Program-made: the position numbers and the translations under genes
Source: Halocaridina rubra
Taxonomy: Eukaryota; Arthropoda; Malacostraca; Decapoda; Atyidae
Length of the DNA: 19,709 bases
Assembly (NCBI GenBank): GCA_037179515.1
Contig: JAXCGZ010022087.1
Coordinates: 1-19,709, forward strand
Direction: 5' to 3'
The notes under the pieces: generated by a model
What the model was told of the DNA's origin: nothing
Databases searched by the model: none
The model's input: only the letters and a program-made list of their open reading frames with translations
Part shown: piece by piece, positions 1 to 9,782 of the stretch
Layout of the letters: each line of letters begins with the position of its first letter
Numbering within the stretch: the stretch's first letter is position 1

Positions 1-529
1 AGCCCCTCTGAGCTATCAGAAGAGGCTGGCTGTCACCTTCCATGATGCCTGTCCAGGAGGAAACATATTATGGAGGACTGCACAACTTACAACCACATGT
101 GCCAAAAAATGTACACTCCCAGAGAGCTCTGTGGGAAAGCCAGGGATTGGCAGCGCCTTCCTTAGGGATTCGGGGCTGTACGCCCTGACAGCCTAGGGAA
201 CATCAACAATCTTTTCATATCTTTCAATAACATGCACCACTATATTCATATTTTGTATTTTCTCCTCTTGGTAAGTCTGACCACTCTCTGCTCTCAATCG
301 CTTCCATTTTTTCTCCCTCATCAATGATCCCTCCTACCCATTGCAACCTTTGACACTAGGCACATATCCAACATGATGATTTTCATAAGTCTCTCCTTGA
401 TATTTCATAGGATGACTACTGTTTTCGGACGTGTAACCCTGATCAGGCAGCCCAAAACGTTGCTACCATAACCTCAGGGAAGGAGATGTTCATCCCCTCC
501 TCTAAACACCTCCCTTTCCCTCTAATTAT
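1..529. other. no recognisable gene
   Basis: I see no open frame, splice-flanked exon or repeat that I can name here. The right part may be a still more decayed upstream (endonuclease) part of the LINE that becomes readable after about 530, but I could not follow its frames. The first 200 bases have a more even base composition than the following AT-rich DNA and were not identified. Confidence 0.4.
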
Positions 530-2520
530 TGGTATGACCATACCTTATCCATGGCTATTCATGCCAGAGAATGGGCATGATAGTCATACCAAGCCTCTTC
601 TGATTTAACTTACTCTGTTTTTATTACAGCTAAAAATCCCTGCTCAGATCAGATTTGCAGGTATTAAGCTTCCTCTCTGGGAAGAAAAGTTGATGGCCTA
701 AACTCTTGCTACACTGATAAATTTTTCTGGTCCTTAGCTGAATGGTTTTCTTAAAGATTTTTTAACTCAAGCTTTCCCCGTCTTCACTGCTCTGATAGTT
801 CAATAGCTTGCTCTCTCAATAAAAAAGTCACTCTCTTTGGCCCTAATATTTCTGCCAACTCTTCTGTAATCGATTCCAGGGTACTTTACTTAACTTCTTT
901 CTAACATTATGCCTTACCCAATTCTTTCTACATGCAAAGTTCATAGGGTTTATCACTCTCTGAAGATGAACAAGGCACCCAGACAGCATGGAAACCCTGC
1001 AAGGTTCCTTAAGGGGTTTAAACATGAAATGGCTCTTGTACTTTGCCATCTTGACCAACATCATTCCTTCATCTTAGAAACAAGCTCTAGTTCAGCCAGT
1101 TCCTAAGAAGCATGACCATTCTATCCCTTCCAACTACCAACCAATTGCTTTAACCACTGCTATTTCTAAAGTATTCAAAACTTTGCTCAACTGTCATTTC
1201 ATGGAACATCTCGAATCTAACCTTCTTTTTTCTGATTATAGTATGGCTTCCAAATGGCGAGATCCTCTTGTGACATCCTCTTCAATCTCACTCATGTATG
1301 GTCATCTTCTTTGAAGAACTGAGGAATTCCTTGCTGCTGCCCTTGATATCTCTCAGGCTTTTGACAGAGTATGGTATTAGGATTTATTAGCCAAACTTCC
1401 TGCATATGGTTTTGCCAATTTTCTCTGATCTCTGATATCCAGTTATCTTTCTGACCATTTTATATCTGTAGTGTTTGACAGCACAACATCTAGTTCATTC
1501 CCAGTTGTGTTTCAGAGGGTTCATTCTTTCACCTACTCTCTTTCATCTCCTCATCAATGATCTCCAGTCTCTGTTCTTTTCTGTTATCCACTCCTTTGCC
1601 AAATATTCTACCCATCATGCTTCCTCTGCCCTCTCATCACCACCCTGAAATCAGTTTTGTGTCACTTTTCCTTCAACTCTCAGTTCCAATTTACAGAAGT
1701 ACCTGAGCAGGGCCAACAAATATAGGAAAATTTAATGCTTCCAAGACTCAATGTCTGGTTATTTTCTATCTCCTCCTCCCTCTGATAGCCCTGTCTTTTT
1801 CAAAAATAAAGAAATTTATCCTCTTAATTCTGTTACCAAATTAGGAATTCTGATAGCCTCTAACTTGTCTTGAAGGAAGCACATAATTAAATTTGCTAGA
1901 GCTACATCTGATAAATTTGGAGCTCTGCTTCCCTTTCATCATTACGTTTCCTCATCTCAATTACTAAAAGTCTTAAGAGCTCTTATCAGTCCTTGCTTAG
2001 AATACTGCTTTCACATCTGAGGTGCTTCTTCTTACACTTCTCTCCTTGAAAGGGTTGAATCTAATGCCATGAGACTCATCAACGATATACCTGTTACTTC
2101 TAACTTTGATTCTCTTTCTCTCTGCTGGGGGATCTCATCTCTATATCTCTCTTTTATTGGTACTATTTTCATCGCTGCTTTAATGAGTTAACGAGTTGCA
2201 TCCTTGTGTCATTGGCAAGGCCACATAATACACACTAAGCAGGCATGTAGCACAGGTACTGTGTGGAGATTTGTAGCTCATGGAGTGGTCAGTGCAGTGA
2301 CTGCTTCTCTCCTTCCACATTTAGACTCTGGGACTCTCTTCCTCCTTCTGTCTTTCCTAACTCTTATGACCTTTCTTCTTTCTGATCAATAGTCATCTCA
2401 GGGACTAATCCTGTCATAATTTTAGGTTATCATTACCTTGACTGTTCTTTCAGCCAATCTTTTTTGTTGCTCGATGAGGGCCATATTCTATGCCAGTCTC
2501 AGAAAAAAAAAATAATAATA
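530..2520 (+). mobile_element. decayed Jockey-type LINE (non-LTR retrotransposon), 3' end present
   Basis: An old LINE copy, readable only by switching between frames. In order it shows a linker region after the endonuclease (about 600-900, including FFNSSFPRLHCSDSSIACS), reverse transcriptase fingers (about 1090-1200, LVQPVPKKHDHSIPSNYQPI), RT motif A (about 1340-1375, ALDISQAFDRVW), a ruined motif C, and a C-terminal segment (about 2318-2390, FRLWDSLPPSVFPNSYDLSS) typical of arthropod Jockey-clade ORF2. The element ends in an A-rich tail followed by AAT repeats at about 2501-2520, which sets the strand. Many stop codons and frameshifts mean it is a fossil. The 5' part is not recognisable. 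Clade assignment is by recalled motif style and could be a close relative of Jockey. Confidence 0.8.
1090..2392 (+). pseudogene. Jockey-like ORF2 reverse transcriptase, degenerate
   Basis: This is the reverse transcriptase part of the LINE, which in a live copy would prime cDNA synthesis at a nicked target. Motif A still reads ALDISQAFDRVW, followed at once by a stop. The motif C region at 1595-1606 reads FAKY where this family has FADD, so both catalytic aspartates are gone. Further stops and frame changes occur throughout 1380-2100. The last recognisable block, LWDSLPPSVFPNSYDLSSF, ends in a stop near 2390. The lesions are scattered, which fits slow neutral decay rather than one event. No start codon can be assigned. 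The protein cannot be functional. Confidence 0.8.
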
Positions 2521-2656
2521 TATTCCATCATATTCTATACTGGGAATATGATAAAAAATTTTGGGGTCTTTTTTTGTAATTACTGACGCCCCATAATTCA
2601 ACACATTTCAAGCTGTGCTCTATGAGTATATTGAATCAGCAGAGGTACTGTACAAT

Positions 2657-2826
2657 GCCTGCCTACCTTGTGGGCGACCCAAGCAGGGTGCTAGGGGGGG
2701 GGGGGAATGTGGCAACCCTTTATCCCCAAGAAGCTAAGAGGAGTGGCTGAGGTACGTGTGAATTGCAGTAAATGCATGTTTCTTGGCTGAGAAATCCCCC
2801 TTATGAGGGGAAAGGGGGCCATGTAC
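2657..2826 (+). repeat. dispersed repeat, copy 1
   Basis: This stretch aligns with the reverse complement of 9617-9782. Shared blocks include CTACCTTGTGGG, TTTATCCCCAAG and AGCTAAGAGGAGTGG, and the order and spacing are kept. It starts near GCCTACC and ends near the GGGGCCATGTA block. A run of 12 G at about 2693-2704 lies inside it. I see no coding capacity, no tRNA-like boxes and no terminal inverted repeats, so the class is unknown (SINE-like or a fragment of a larger element). Confidence 0.75.
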
Positions 2827-2948
2827 CCTCTCCATACTTCAAACTAGTAATATTCTAACCTCAAACATCTCATTAACACAAATTTGAAAACAAGCATAAA
2901 GACATTCTCCATAGCCAATTGAAAAACAATAATAAAAAAAAAAAATAC

Positions 2949-3077
2949 CTGTTTCAAATGAATCATATGAGACATATCAGGCTGAGTGAGATCGATGGTA
3001 TTCATAGGAGCGCTTGATCTTTGCAAGAGCTGAGATCTAACTCGCTGCAGTTCTGCTTCCCTTTGGTTTACAACCAC
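2949..3077 (-). CDS. CEP290: internal coding exon of a coiled-coil protein, CEP290-like candidate
   Basis: This is a 129-base exon of 43 codons on the minus strand, phase 0 at both ends. The acceptor is a pyrimidine-rich tract ending TTTATTTCAG next to 3077, and the donor is CAG|GTATTT at 2949/2948. The peptide starts VVVNQREAELQRVRSQLLQR and ends DMSHMIHLKQ. Hydrophobic residues sit in an a/d heptad pattern that continues from the exon at 10551-10687. From memory, human CEP290, a centrosome and ciliary transition-zone coiled-coil protein, has an AVNAKVEEWK stretch followed about 40 residues later by a MALQQ segment. The joined exons here give AVDAKVNQLK and then HLKQ at nearly the same spacing. 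This is recalled homology, not a search result, and another coiled-coil gene is possible. The exon itself is much surer than its name. Confidence 0.6.
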
Positions 3078-3657
3078 CTGAAATAAAGAAACATCTTCTA
3101 AAGACTCGCTAAAGTTAGACATTCTAGCAACGGAGGATTAAAATCACACAACATTGAGAAATCCATAATTGCCATATGAGCTTTTTGCAGGCTGAATATC
3201 TTTTTACAAATTCAAAATTTCAGAATCTTTATTGGAAATTTTTTAAGGTTTTAGCAATGTTAAATACACTTCTACAGACTATATATAAGACCCAGTAAAT
3301 GAAGTTTTTTTTTAACACATTCAAAATCTTTCTCATAATTTAGTAGTAAAGTTGTGTAAGTACATGCTAAACAGACGGTGTAACAAGAATGTTAAAAGAC
3401 TAGGGAAAGGACTTCATATGACTCACCTAAAGGTGCCCAACAAACATTAGACCTCTCCAGACAGGAATATAATTGACGTTATTGCGATTATTATTATTAT
3501 TACTATTATTTGCTAATTTACTAATTTTAGAAAGTCACTCACTCCAATAGGTTACTTGAGGGTGAAAAATAATGACACTGTTTATAAAGAGAAAGTTCAA
3601 AATAATTGCAAGTCATAAAATATAAACAAATGACACTACAACAGCAGCAATGGATGG
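3078..3657 (-). other. intron sequence, no gene seen
   Basis: AT-rich sequence between the exon and the hAT element. It contains a short ATT-type microsatellite at about 3487-3510. I found no exon-like frame or transposon terminus. Confidence 0.5.
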
Positions 3658-3665
3658 GGTTAAAT
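3658..3665. repeat. hAT target-site duplication, left copy
   Basis: GGTTAAAT lies directly before the CAGTG terminus and is repeated exactly at 5914-5921, directly after the other terminus. Eight base pairs is the usual hAT target duplication. Confidence 0.92.
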
Positions 3666-3979
3666 CAGTGATTCTTAACCAGGGGTGTGAGGCCGGTTCC
3701 TAAGGGGTGCGAGGATGCCTATGAATAATTAAAGCAAAATATATTTTTATATACGCGCTACATTTTTCCTGAAAAAAAAAAAATTTTGTTTTTGCTTCAG
3801 CAGTGTTCTGAGATAGAGATAAACCTAAAGTTCTGAACCTAATTTCCTAATGAAGTGGCAAAGTTGCAAGGGACTCGAGTACAGGGTACACGTATGTGAT
3901 TTGGATGGACGAGAAAGGGACGAGTATAGGACACCTAGGGAGGTTATCATCATGTCTCAGACCACACCACTATATATAA

Positions 3980-5014
3980 AAACTAACTTGTGTGGGTATT
4001 AGGGGAACACCATTACAGTTATTTAAGAGTTACTTGAAAATTAGAAAACAAGCCGTATATTGTAATGGGAAAGCATCTTTGTTGCAAACTATTGAGAGGG
4101 GAGTACCAAAGGGATAAATACTGGGCCCACTGTTATTTTTAGTTTATCTAAATGATATTTCCAATGCCAGTAATACATTCAAATATATTCTTTATGCAGA
4201 TGACACCAACCTTCTCTTGCATGATAATAACCTTGATCACCTGCATTCTGTTTTAAATAGTGAATTAGAAAAAATTAACAACTGGGTCTCTGTTAATAAA
4301 TTAAAGCTAAATGTTTCTAAAACTGACTATATCTTATTTCAAAATAGATCTGTAGTACACAATATTGGTCAAGTTAATATGAATGGGTATGAAATTAAAA
4401 GAGTTGCTTGTAAGAAATTTTTGGGAGTAATTATTGATGAAAATTTAAGTTGGAAATATATTCAATCTGTCTGCTCAAAACTGTCCAAGACGTGTGGAAT
4501 TTTGTATAAAATTCGCCATAACCTAACAAATGAGGCCTTAAAAAGCATATACTATTCCCTGTGTTATCCTCATATTACATATTGTTTGTCCATATGGGGT
4601 TGTACTTGGCCGTCAATTGTAAGGGATGTATTTGTAACTCAGAAAAGACTGATCAGAACTATTACATATAGTGGAAAATATGACTCAACTTCCTCTTTAT
4701 TCAAGGAGCTAAACTTGCTTAAATTTAATTACTTGATACAATATTTCTGTCTTATTATTATACATAGTGATGTTAATGATAACAGAAAAATATTTACATT
4801 TATTCAACACAACCATGGAACCAGAGGTAACAATATAAATTTGATATGTCCACAGCCCAGAACAACCTTGTACAAATTTTCTATTCACTGTTTTGGCCCA
4901 AAATGTTGGAATGCTTCACCAGAAGATTTAAAAACAATAACTGGCATAACTTTATTTAAAAAGAAACTCAAACAGCATTTATTTACTAGGCAAAATCAAG
5001 CAGCTGTTGAATAA
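3980..5014 (+). pseudogene. LINE ORF2, reverse transcriptase C-terminal part
   Basis: One frame runs from KLTCVGIRGTPLQLFKSYL at 3980 to the stop at 5014. The motif B region reads GVPKG-stop-ILGPLLFLVYLND. The stop TAA at 4115-4117 sits where these enzymes have serine (GVPQGSILGP). Motif C is intact as YADD at 4193-4204. The thumb and C-terminal region follows, with SVNKLKLNVSKTDYILFQN, FLGVIIDENLSWK and a GPKCWNASPEDLK block near the end. These features place it in the CR1/Jockey group. The 5' end is lost by truncation, so there is no endonuclease and no native start. A live protein would copy its own RNA at a nicked chromosomal site; this copy cannot. Confidence 0.85.
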
Positions 5015-5280
5015 TAATTAATACAGTATTGGTGCATCATTATGTCCAGGTTAAGGTCAGGCTACTGTTTTGTTTTATTACAAGATAAGTATGAGATTGC
5101 TATATTGGAGCTGTTGTTAACTATTGCCGTCATACTTTAAATTATGTGAAATGTATATTAAATTTGCTAGAGCTACATCAAACAGCATTTATTTACTAGG
5201 CAAAATCAAGCCGCTGTTGAATAATAATTAATTCAGTATTGGTGCATCATAGTTTAAATTATGTGAAATGTATATTAAAC
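4968..5280 (+). repeat. rearranged tandem duplication in the LINE 3' UTR
   Basis: A segment at 4968-5041 (end of ORF2 plus start of the 3' UTR) is repeated at 5178-5250 with two or three differences. A second shared block, TTTAAATTATGTGAAATG, ends both units (about 5138 and 5254). The second unit lacks about 85 bases in between. A 23-nt stretch at 5157-5179 between the units is identical to 1886-1908, which lies in the coding part of the unrelated upstream LINE. Confidence 0.85.
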
Positions 5281-5913
5281 TGCCTGCCAAGGAGCTCTTG
5301 CTCAGCAGGCTAGTGCCTCTGAATATAATGTACATATTTATTCCTGTATGTATACTGAATATTTGGCATTAAAATATATGACTATGACTATGACCCACCC
5401 ACACCATCAACACGCAGTCTTCTGCTTGAGTGAGTTATGGTGTCCCTGTTTTAATAACTTTTTCTTATTTATACATATACAGTAGGGTGGAAGATTAGTT
5501 GTGTATTATTTCTGATTTTGCTTTCTTCACATATATTTAAATGGGCAATGGGCTGTTTATGTAACATAGATCATTGCTGTATCAGTGTAGACATTACAAT
5601 ACTTTCATAGAATGTATTGTGATGACTACAAATGTACTGATTAAAACAACATATTTCAAGTTTTTCCATCACATATTTTGGTGACAATTCATAAAAAGAA
5701 GAAAACACCTCTTCCTGTATTATATATAATATATGTGTATGTGTATATGTATATAAGTATATATGTATGTATGTATGTATATTTTGTTACTAATACACAT
5801 CACATCAACTTTGTATTTTTAGCATTTTTTTGTATTTCAGCAATCAAGGGGGTGCAAGAACTGACTGCTGATATGAAAGGGGTGCATATACTGAAAATGG
5901 TTGAGAACCACTG

Positions 5914-5921
5914 GGTTAAAT
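5914..5921. repeat. hAT target-site duplication, right copy
   Basis: GGTTAAAT follows CCACTG directly and matches 3658-3665 exactly. Confidence 0.92.
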
Positions 5922-7090
5922 AATCATATCAGGAAGTCTAATTACTATTAAGTGTACATGACACTGCTTAACCTTGCAGCCTCTCCTCGCTCACATCTGT
6001 CCACTCAAAAGTAACCCATTGTTTGACGCTCCCTTTGTGATCACTTCTGAAAAGGACATTTTAAGCCTTCCCATATGTTCCCAGGCTTAATTTTGTATAG
6101 TGCACACTGCAAACAATGTTATAATTCTTGGAAGCACTGTGCTACAATATGTTGAAATAGCAAAGTGTGTTAGAGTTACTGCCTATCAGTAGCTATGAAT
6201 GAGAAGAAATAAATAGGCCATTGTCAACATCAGTGACATATATGAACCTGTAAATTTACATGATCAGAATTTCCAGTTTCTCTTTTGCCAAAAATAACCT
6301 AGTATAGACCTCACATTTCTTTTTAGTACAAGTTCAGCCGGATATTGTCTCATAGCTCAGTTTTAAGTCACGGACTCCCTTTTCTACTATGGGCGAGGAC
6401 AGTGCAAGTGTGATCATTACCCTAAGTGAATGCCCTTTTTAACCTCAGACTGACAACGAACCTTTGAGGTCACAAATCAAAGTTGCGAGCGTTAACACCT
6501 TATCTCATGCAAAACAAAATATCTCTAAGCCCTGGGACAGGATACTGCTTAGTATATACTATAAGTTTCATTAGAATCAGACAAAAAGTAGAAATTGTGA
6601 AAGGTGTCAAAAAACAACAAACATGATGAAAAGATTTTTTCTCTATATCCTGTCCACAATATTTCAGGTAATGGATGAGTCACATATAATAATCCAGATA
6701 TGAGATTACTGTCCATCATAATCTTGTAGAAACAATATTATTTAAGGAACGTAACATGAAAGTACATAAATAACTGCCAGCGAGTCATAAGATATCATGA
6801 AAGAAAGAGTAAGTACAAGAGCTGTCTCTCTGTTCACTGACTGTAATCTTTAAATATATACTCACGAATGTGCACATGCATATATGTGTATCTAAGTATG
6901 GTAGGGAAACACATCTCTATTTGTGGGTGAAATATTACTTTCCTTACATTCTCTAAACCAACAATGAGGATATTTTAGACATGTTGTAAGGCCTTCTCCC
7001 ACAGTCTTACAAGTGGGTCAAACCTACTGAAAAACTACAAACTTGAATGAAAAAAATAGCAGTCCTTAATAGCTAAACACATTGATTGAT
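5922..7090. other. intron-like AT-rich DNA, no gene seen
   Basis: No long frame, no clear splice-flanked exon and no transposon terminus was found on either strand. It lies between the two minus-strand exons and is most simply intron. Confidence 0.45.
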
Positions 7091-7380
7091 GCAGTTCAGC
7101 ACAGCTATATATGCGCTTAATCAATTACTTCTCTACTTTATTCCATCCACAAATCTTATATTCACATTTACTGGTGCAGTTCAGCACAGCTACATAAGTG
7201 ATTAATCATTTACTTTTCCTCTTTATTTTACCCACAAATCTCATAGTCACATTCAAAGATGCAGTTCAACACAGTTACATGTGTGATTAATCATATACTT
7301 CCCTCTATTCCACTCTTCATTCCACCCACAAATCTTATATTCACTTTCACTGATGCAGTTCAACACAGCTACATAAGTGC
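7091..7380. repeat. tandem repeat, about 85-bp unit, 3.3 copies
   Basis: Units start at 7091, 7176, 7261 and 7355 with GCAGTTCARCACAG, giving periods of 85, 85 and 94. Each full unit continues with a TTAATCA block and then a CCACAAATCTTATATTCAC-like block. The fourth unit breaks off after about 25 bases at 7380. A matching block, TTTATTCCACTCACAAATTC, reappears at about 8846-8870, just past the Tigger-like relic that follows. Confidence 0.85.
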
Positions 7381-7659
7381 GATTTACAACAGGGTTCCGT
7401 TCCTGACATCTGTTTTAACACGGTTTTCACTGTAAGTCGGAAAACACCTAAATTCGAACCTAGGTAACCTACCAATGCTAAAAATAATCTAAAACAGAAA
7501 CATCAGCTAAGTTTTTAATCTAAGACATAAAAATAGCAAAAGTGCACTATACAGTATTGCTTACCTTTACTACCATGGTTGGTTTGCATCTGATGAACTG
7601 GATTACTTCAGCTCCCAGATCCAACTTAGGGTAGAACGACTTAACACCAGTGAATGAGC

Positions 7660-7830
7660 ACAAGAACAATAATAAGGCATGTCAGCAGGAAGTGGGCGAA
7701 GCTTTTTCTTCCCCTTTCTCATTTTCATGGCATTAAATAATCTTTTTGCTTTCTCCTGAATTAACAGGAGGCTCATTGGGATGCACCGTCGATACTGTTT
7801 ATCCAGCCAGAGCACTAATAACATCTTAAT
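7660..7830 (-). pseudogene. Tigger/jerky-like transposase fragment (CENP-B-type HTH region)
   Basis: The minus-strand frame reads MLLVLWLDKQYRRCIPMSLL followed by LIQEKAKRLFNAMK. This matches the start of the second helix-turn-helix of pogo/Tigger transposases, where a tryptophan-containing LW-x-D segment precedes an IQEKA-x-x-LF block. That domain binds the element's terminal repeats. Nothing of the first HTH or the DDE catalytic core is recognisable nearby, so this is a remnant of an internally deleted copy. The downstream frame to 7603 has no family features I can see. It differs from the transposase at 15588-19324, so it represents another Tigger family. Confidence 0.6.
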
Positions 7831-7984
7831 TTAAATCATGATGAAAGTATGTAATCACACCGAATGAACACAATAAAGTATATGGCAGATGAGAGGTTAA
7901 GGTTCAAGTTGAAAAGCAATGCCTTTACAATGGCAATTCTCTTAAAAATGCGTTCTTACTATGCTGCCCTTTTGGTTTCTCTCT

Positions 7985-8520
7985 TTCTCTAAAATCTATA
8001 TAAAATTTCCTTTGTTGTGTCTCTTTTATTTTTTTTTAAAAGTAACAGTTGTATCAGGTATTCTTCACCCTGGAGTGGGGGTTCTTTGGCTCTCAATTTA
8101 TTAAAAACTGTACACCACAAAATTAAATGATTAAGGTCTTCTATCACACTTTTGCACACTAAACACTTTGTATTATCATGCTTGTGTCTATTCCTGTCAT
8201 TCAATTGTAAATTATTTGTTCTTGCTTTGTAAAAAAAGTATTATGCTGGTCTACTGTCACATAGCTTTTCTTCAGTCTTCATTTGTTTCCATTTGGAGTA
8301 AAGTTTTAAATTAGATCACTGCTTTTAATTTTCCTCTTCATATCTTGTTTCGTAATATATTCCAGTGCTTCATTGGTGATATGTATTTTATCCATAAATA
8401 CTTTAGTTGATATTGCCAAATAATTCTTCTTCATGTTTCGTTTCTAGGTTATTACCATTTTCATGAGTTTGTTTCTTGATTCTATACACTGGACTTATAA
8501 AATGTCAAAAGTATACAATA
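7985..8520 (-). pseudogene. LINE ORF2 C-terminal fragment with CCHC zinc motif
   Basis: On the minus strand a decayed reading includes FYKARTNNLQLNDRNRHK followed by CLVCKSVIEDLNHLILWC, a C-x2-C-x8-H-x4-C motif. Several LINE ORF2 proteins end with such a zinc knuckle after an RTN-x-L-x-LN block. The frame is open from 8204 to a stop at 7989-7991. Upstream of it the reading needs frame changes, with ITNEALEYITKQDMKRK near 8370-8400. No reverse transcriptase motifs are present, so the copy is strongly 5'-truncated. It lies inside the Tigger-like relic and shares its orientation. It is non-functional. Confidence 0.65.
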
Positions 8521-8835
8521 TGAGATAAATATAAACATAGATGGATCATTCATACACGGCTATGATTTGCTTGGTAATTTTGTTAATAATGAAATCTGAT
8601 TCCTTCAAATAGACATATACATAAACAAAGAAATATACAAAGCCTTCATATATATGAATACAACATTACTGCTAGCTGTATTCGTCCACCACACTCACAA
8701 ACTGATCAGAGCACAAAGTTCGTATTTACCACACAAGCCAGGTAGGTCAAATAATTTATTTATTAATAATTTATGGGCCTCTGTCATAACGGCAGAACAT
8801 CGTGACTCAGGGTGATGTAACCCAGAGACTCCCTG

Positions 8836-9616
8836 AACTGCCCTTCTTTATTCCACTCACAAATTCTATATTCTTTGACAATTTAACTTCACTCATGACC
8901 ACAAAACTCTTCTTTAAAATTCTGTCTCAACCTTATTTCACTTAGACATGCAACAGTCCATTCAATTTTTCCATAAACTCTTCCTATTATAATGAATATT
9001 CTTCGATAACAGCCTAGCCCCTTTTCTCAACTGTTCATTATATCAAGACCATCATCTTTTCTTGTTTCTACACTAACTTACTTTTGTACATTTCTCTTAG
9101 CTCAAGCCTCTGATCTTAAAAGGTATATTTCATAACAAACTTTTTCCCCCTACGAGGTAACAAATGTTCCTTTCCTAATTCTTAGATTCCTCTCAACACC
9201 CTGCCTGTCTCTTCTTCCACACTTCTATGAGTATCCAAAGGCCCATCGTACTTAGTTTTTCTCCAAGGCTATGACTTCCCCATCCTTTCTCTTTTCTCAT
9301 TTTATCTCCTCAGCCTCAAGTCATTCTCTCTTTGACATTTTTATACGCTTATTTCTCAAATTCACTTTTTTCTCTTACCTTTCCACCAAATCTTTCTTAT
9401 ACCTTCGTTAATGAATGTTTTGAGATTACCTAATATGTTCTACTACGTACAGTAACATTTAACAGTCTTGCCTCTTTCCTCTTATTGCCATCCTCCTCTT
9501 CTCAAGCACAGTTTCCTTCTTAATGTTTCTATTTCCACTTAAACCTTTACTCCTAAATCAATGCTCTGCAAGAGGCATACCTTACCATCAAACCTCTTTT
9601 CACACATCATATCTAT
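8836..9616. other. pyrimidine-rich (+ strand) DNA, no gene seen
   Basis: The plus strand is strongly T/C-rich from about 8870 to 9600. About 8846-8870 resembles part of the 85-bp tandem unit at 7091-7380. I could not read a protein or identify a known repeat in the remainder on either strand. Confidence 0.45.
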
Positions 9617-9782
9617 ATATATGACCCCATTCTCCCTTGTAAGGGGGTGGCCAACCCAAGAAACACACACATTCACCATAATCCACAAATACCTCAACCA
9701 CTCCTCTTAGCTGCTTGGGGATAAAGAGTTGACACATTTCCCCCCCTACCACCCAGCTTGAGTCACCCACAAGGTAGGCATG
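9617..9782 (-). repeat. dispersed repeat, copy 2
   Basis: This is the reverse-complement counterpart of 2657-2826, with blocks CCACAAGGTAGGC, CTTGGGGATAAAG and CCACTCCTCTTAGCTGCTTG-type sequence in the expected order. Similarity fades near both given ends. The neighbouring 9783-9900 has a similar base composition and may belong to the same family, but the first copy has no counterpart for it. Confidence 0.75.

Larger units (their letters stand above)
3970..5398 (+). mobile_element. 5'-truncated CR1/Jockey-superfamily LINE nested in the hAT
   Basis: The copy begins inside the reverse transcriptase, just after the motif A region, runs through ORF2 to a stop at 5014, and carries a rearranged 3' UTR. 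It ends in a tail of about three TATGAC units near 5380-5394. The 8-mer CCACACCA occurs at 3962-3969 and again at 5399-5406, fitting a target-site duplication. It lies wholly within the hAT element, so it inserted later. The longest frame is open for 265 codons, so it is younger than the LINE at 530-2520. Confidence 0.82.
3666..5913. mobile_element. non-autonomous hAT-type DNA transposon, interrupted by a LINE
   Basis: The element is 2248 bp long, or about 0.8 kb without the nested LINE. Its termini are inverted: the left reads CAGTGATTCTTAACC and the right, on the other strand, CAGTGGTTCTCAACC (13 of 15 match). An exact 8-bp target duplication GGTTAAAT flanks it. Subterminal GGGGTGC-like motifs occur twice near the left end (about 3685 and 3705) and twice near the right end (about 5850 and 5880), all in the same orientation. 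CAGTGGTTCTCAACC termini with GGGGTGC motifs are known from hAT (Charlie-like) families. No transposase frame remains, so it would have needed a helper. A microsatellite of TATA/GTAT units sits at about 5718-5782. Confidence 0.92.
7380..8835 (-). mobile_element. decayed Tigger/pogo-type transposon relic
   Basis: The left boundary contains CAGGGTTCCGTTCCTGAC followed by CACTGTAAGTCGGAAAACAC. The right boundary contains GTGACTCAGGGTGATGTAACCCAG and ends near GACTCCCTG at 8835. Both look like termini of pogo/Tigger families as I remember them. Inside, the minus strand has a transposase fragment (about 7660-7830). A LINE tail (7985-8520) makes up much of the rest. The flanking 85-bp tandem array appears interrupted by this unit. 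A clean TA duplication is not visible, so the exact ends are approximate. Confidence 0.5.

Noticed and set aside
909..1106. Short open frames at 843-1106 on both strands
   Set aside because: They lie in the decayed LINE linker region and do not follow its conserved reading.
5678..5923. Open frame of about 80 codons near the right end of the hAT
   Set aside because: It runs through a TATA/GTAT microsatellite and the terminal repeat, and shows no hAT transposase features.
7091..7380. CRISPR-like array
   Set aside because: Units are whole 85-bp tandem copies with diverged sequence, not short identical repeats with unique spacers, and the DNA is eukaryotic.
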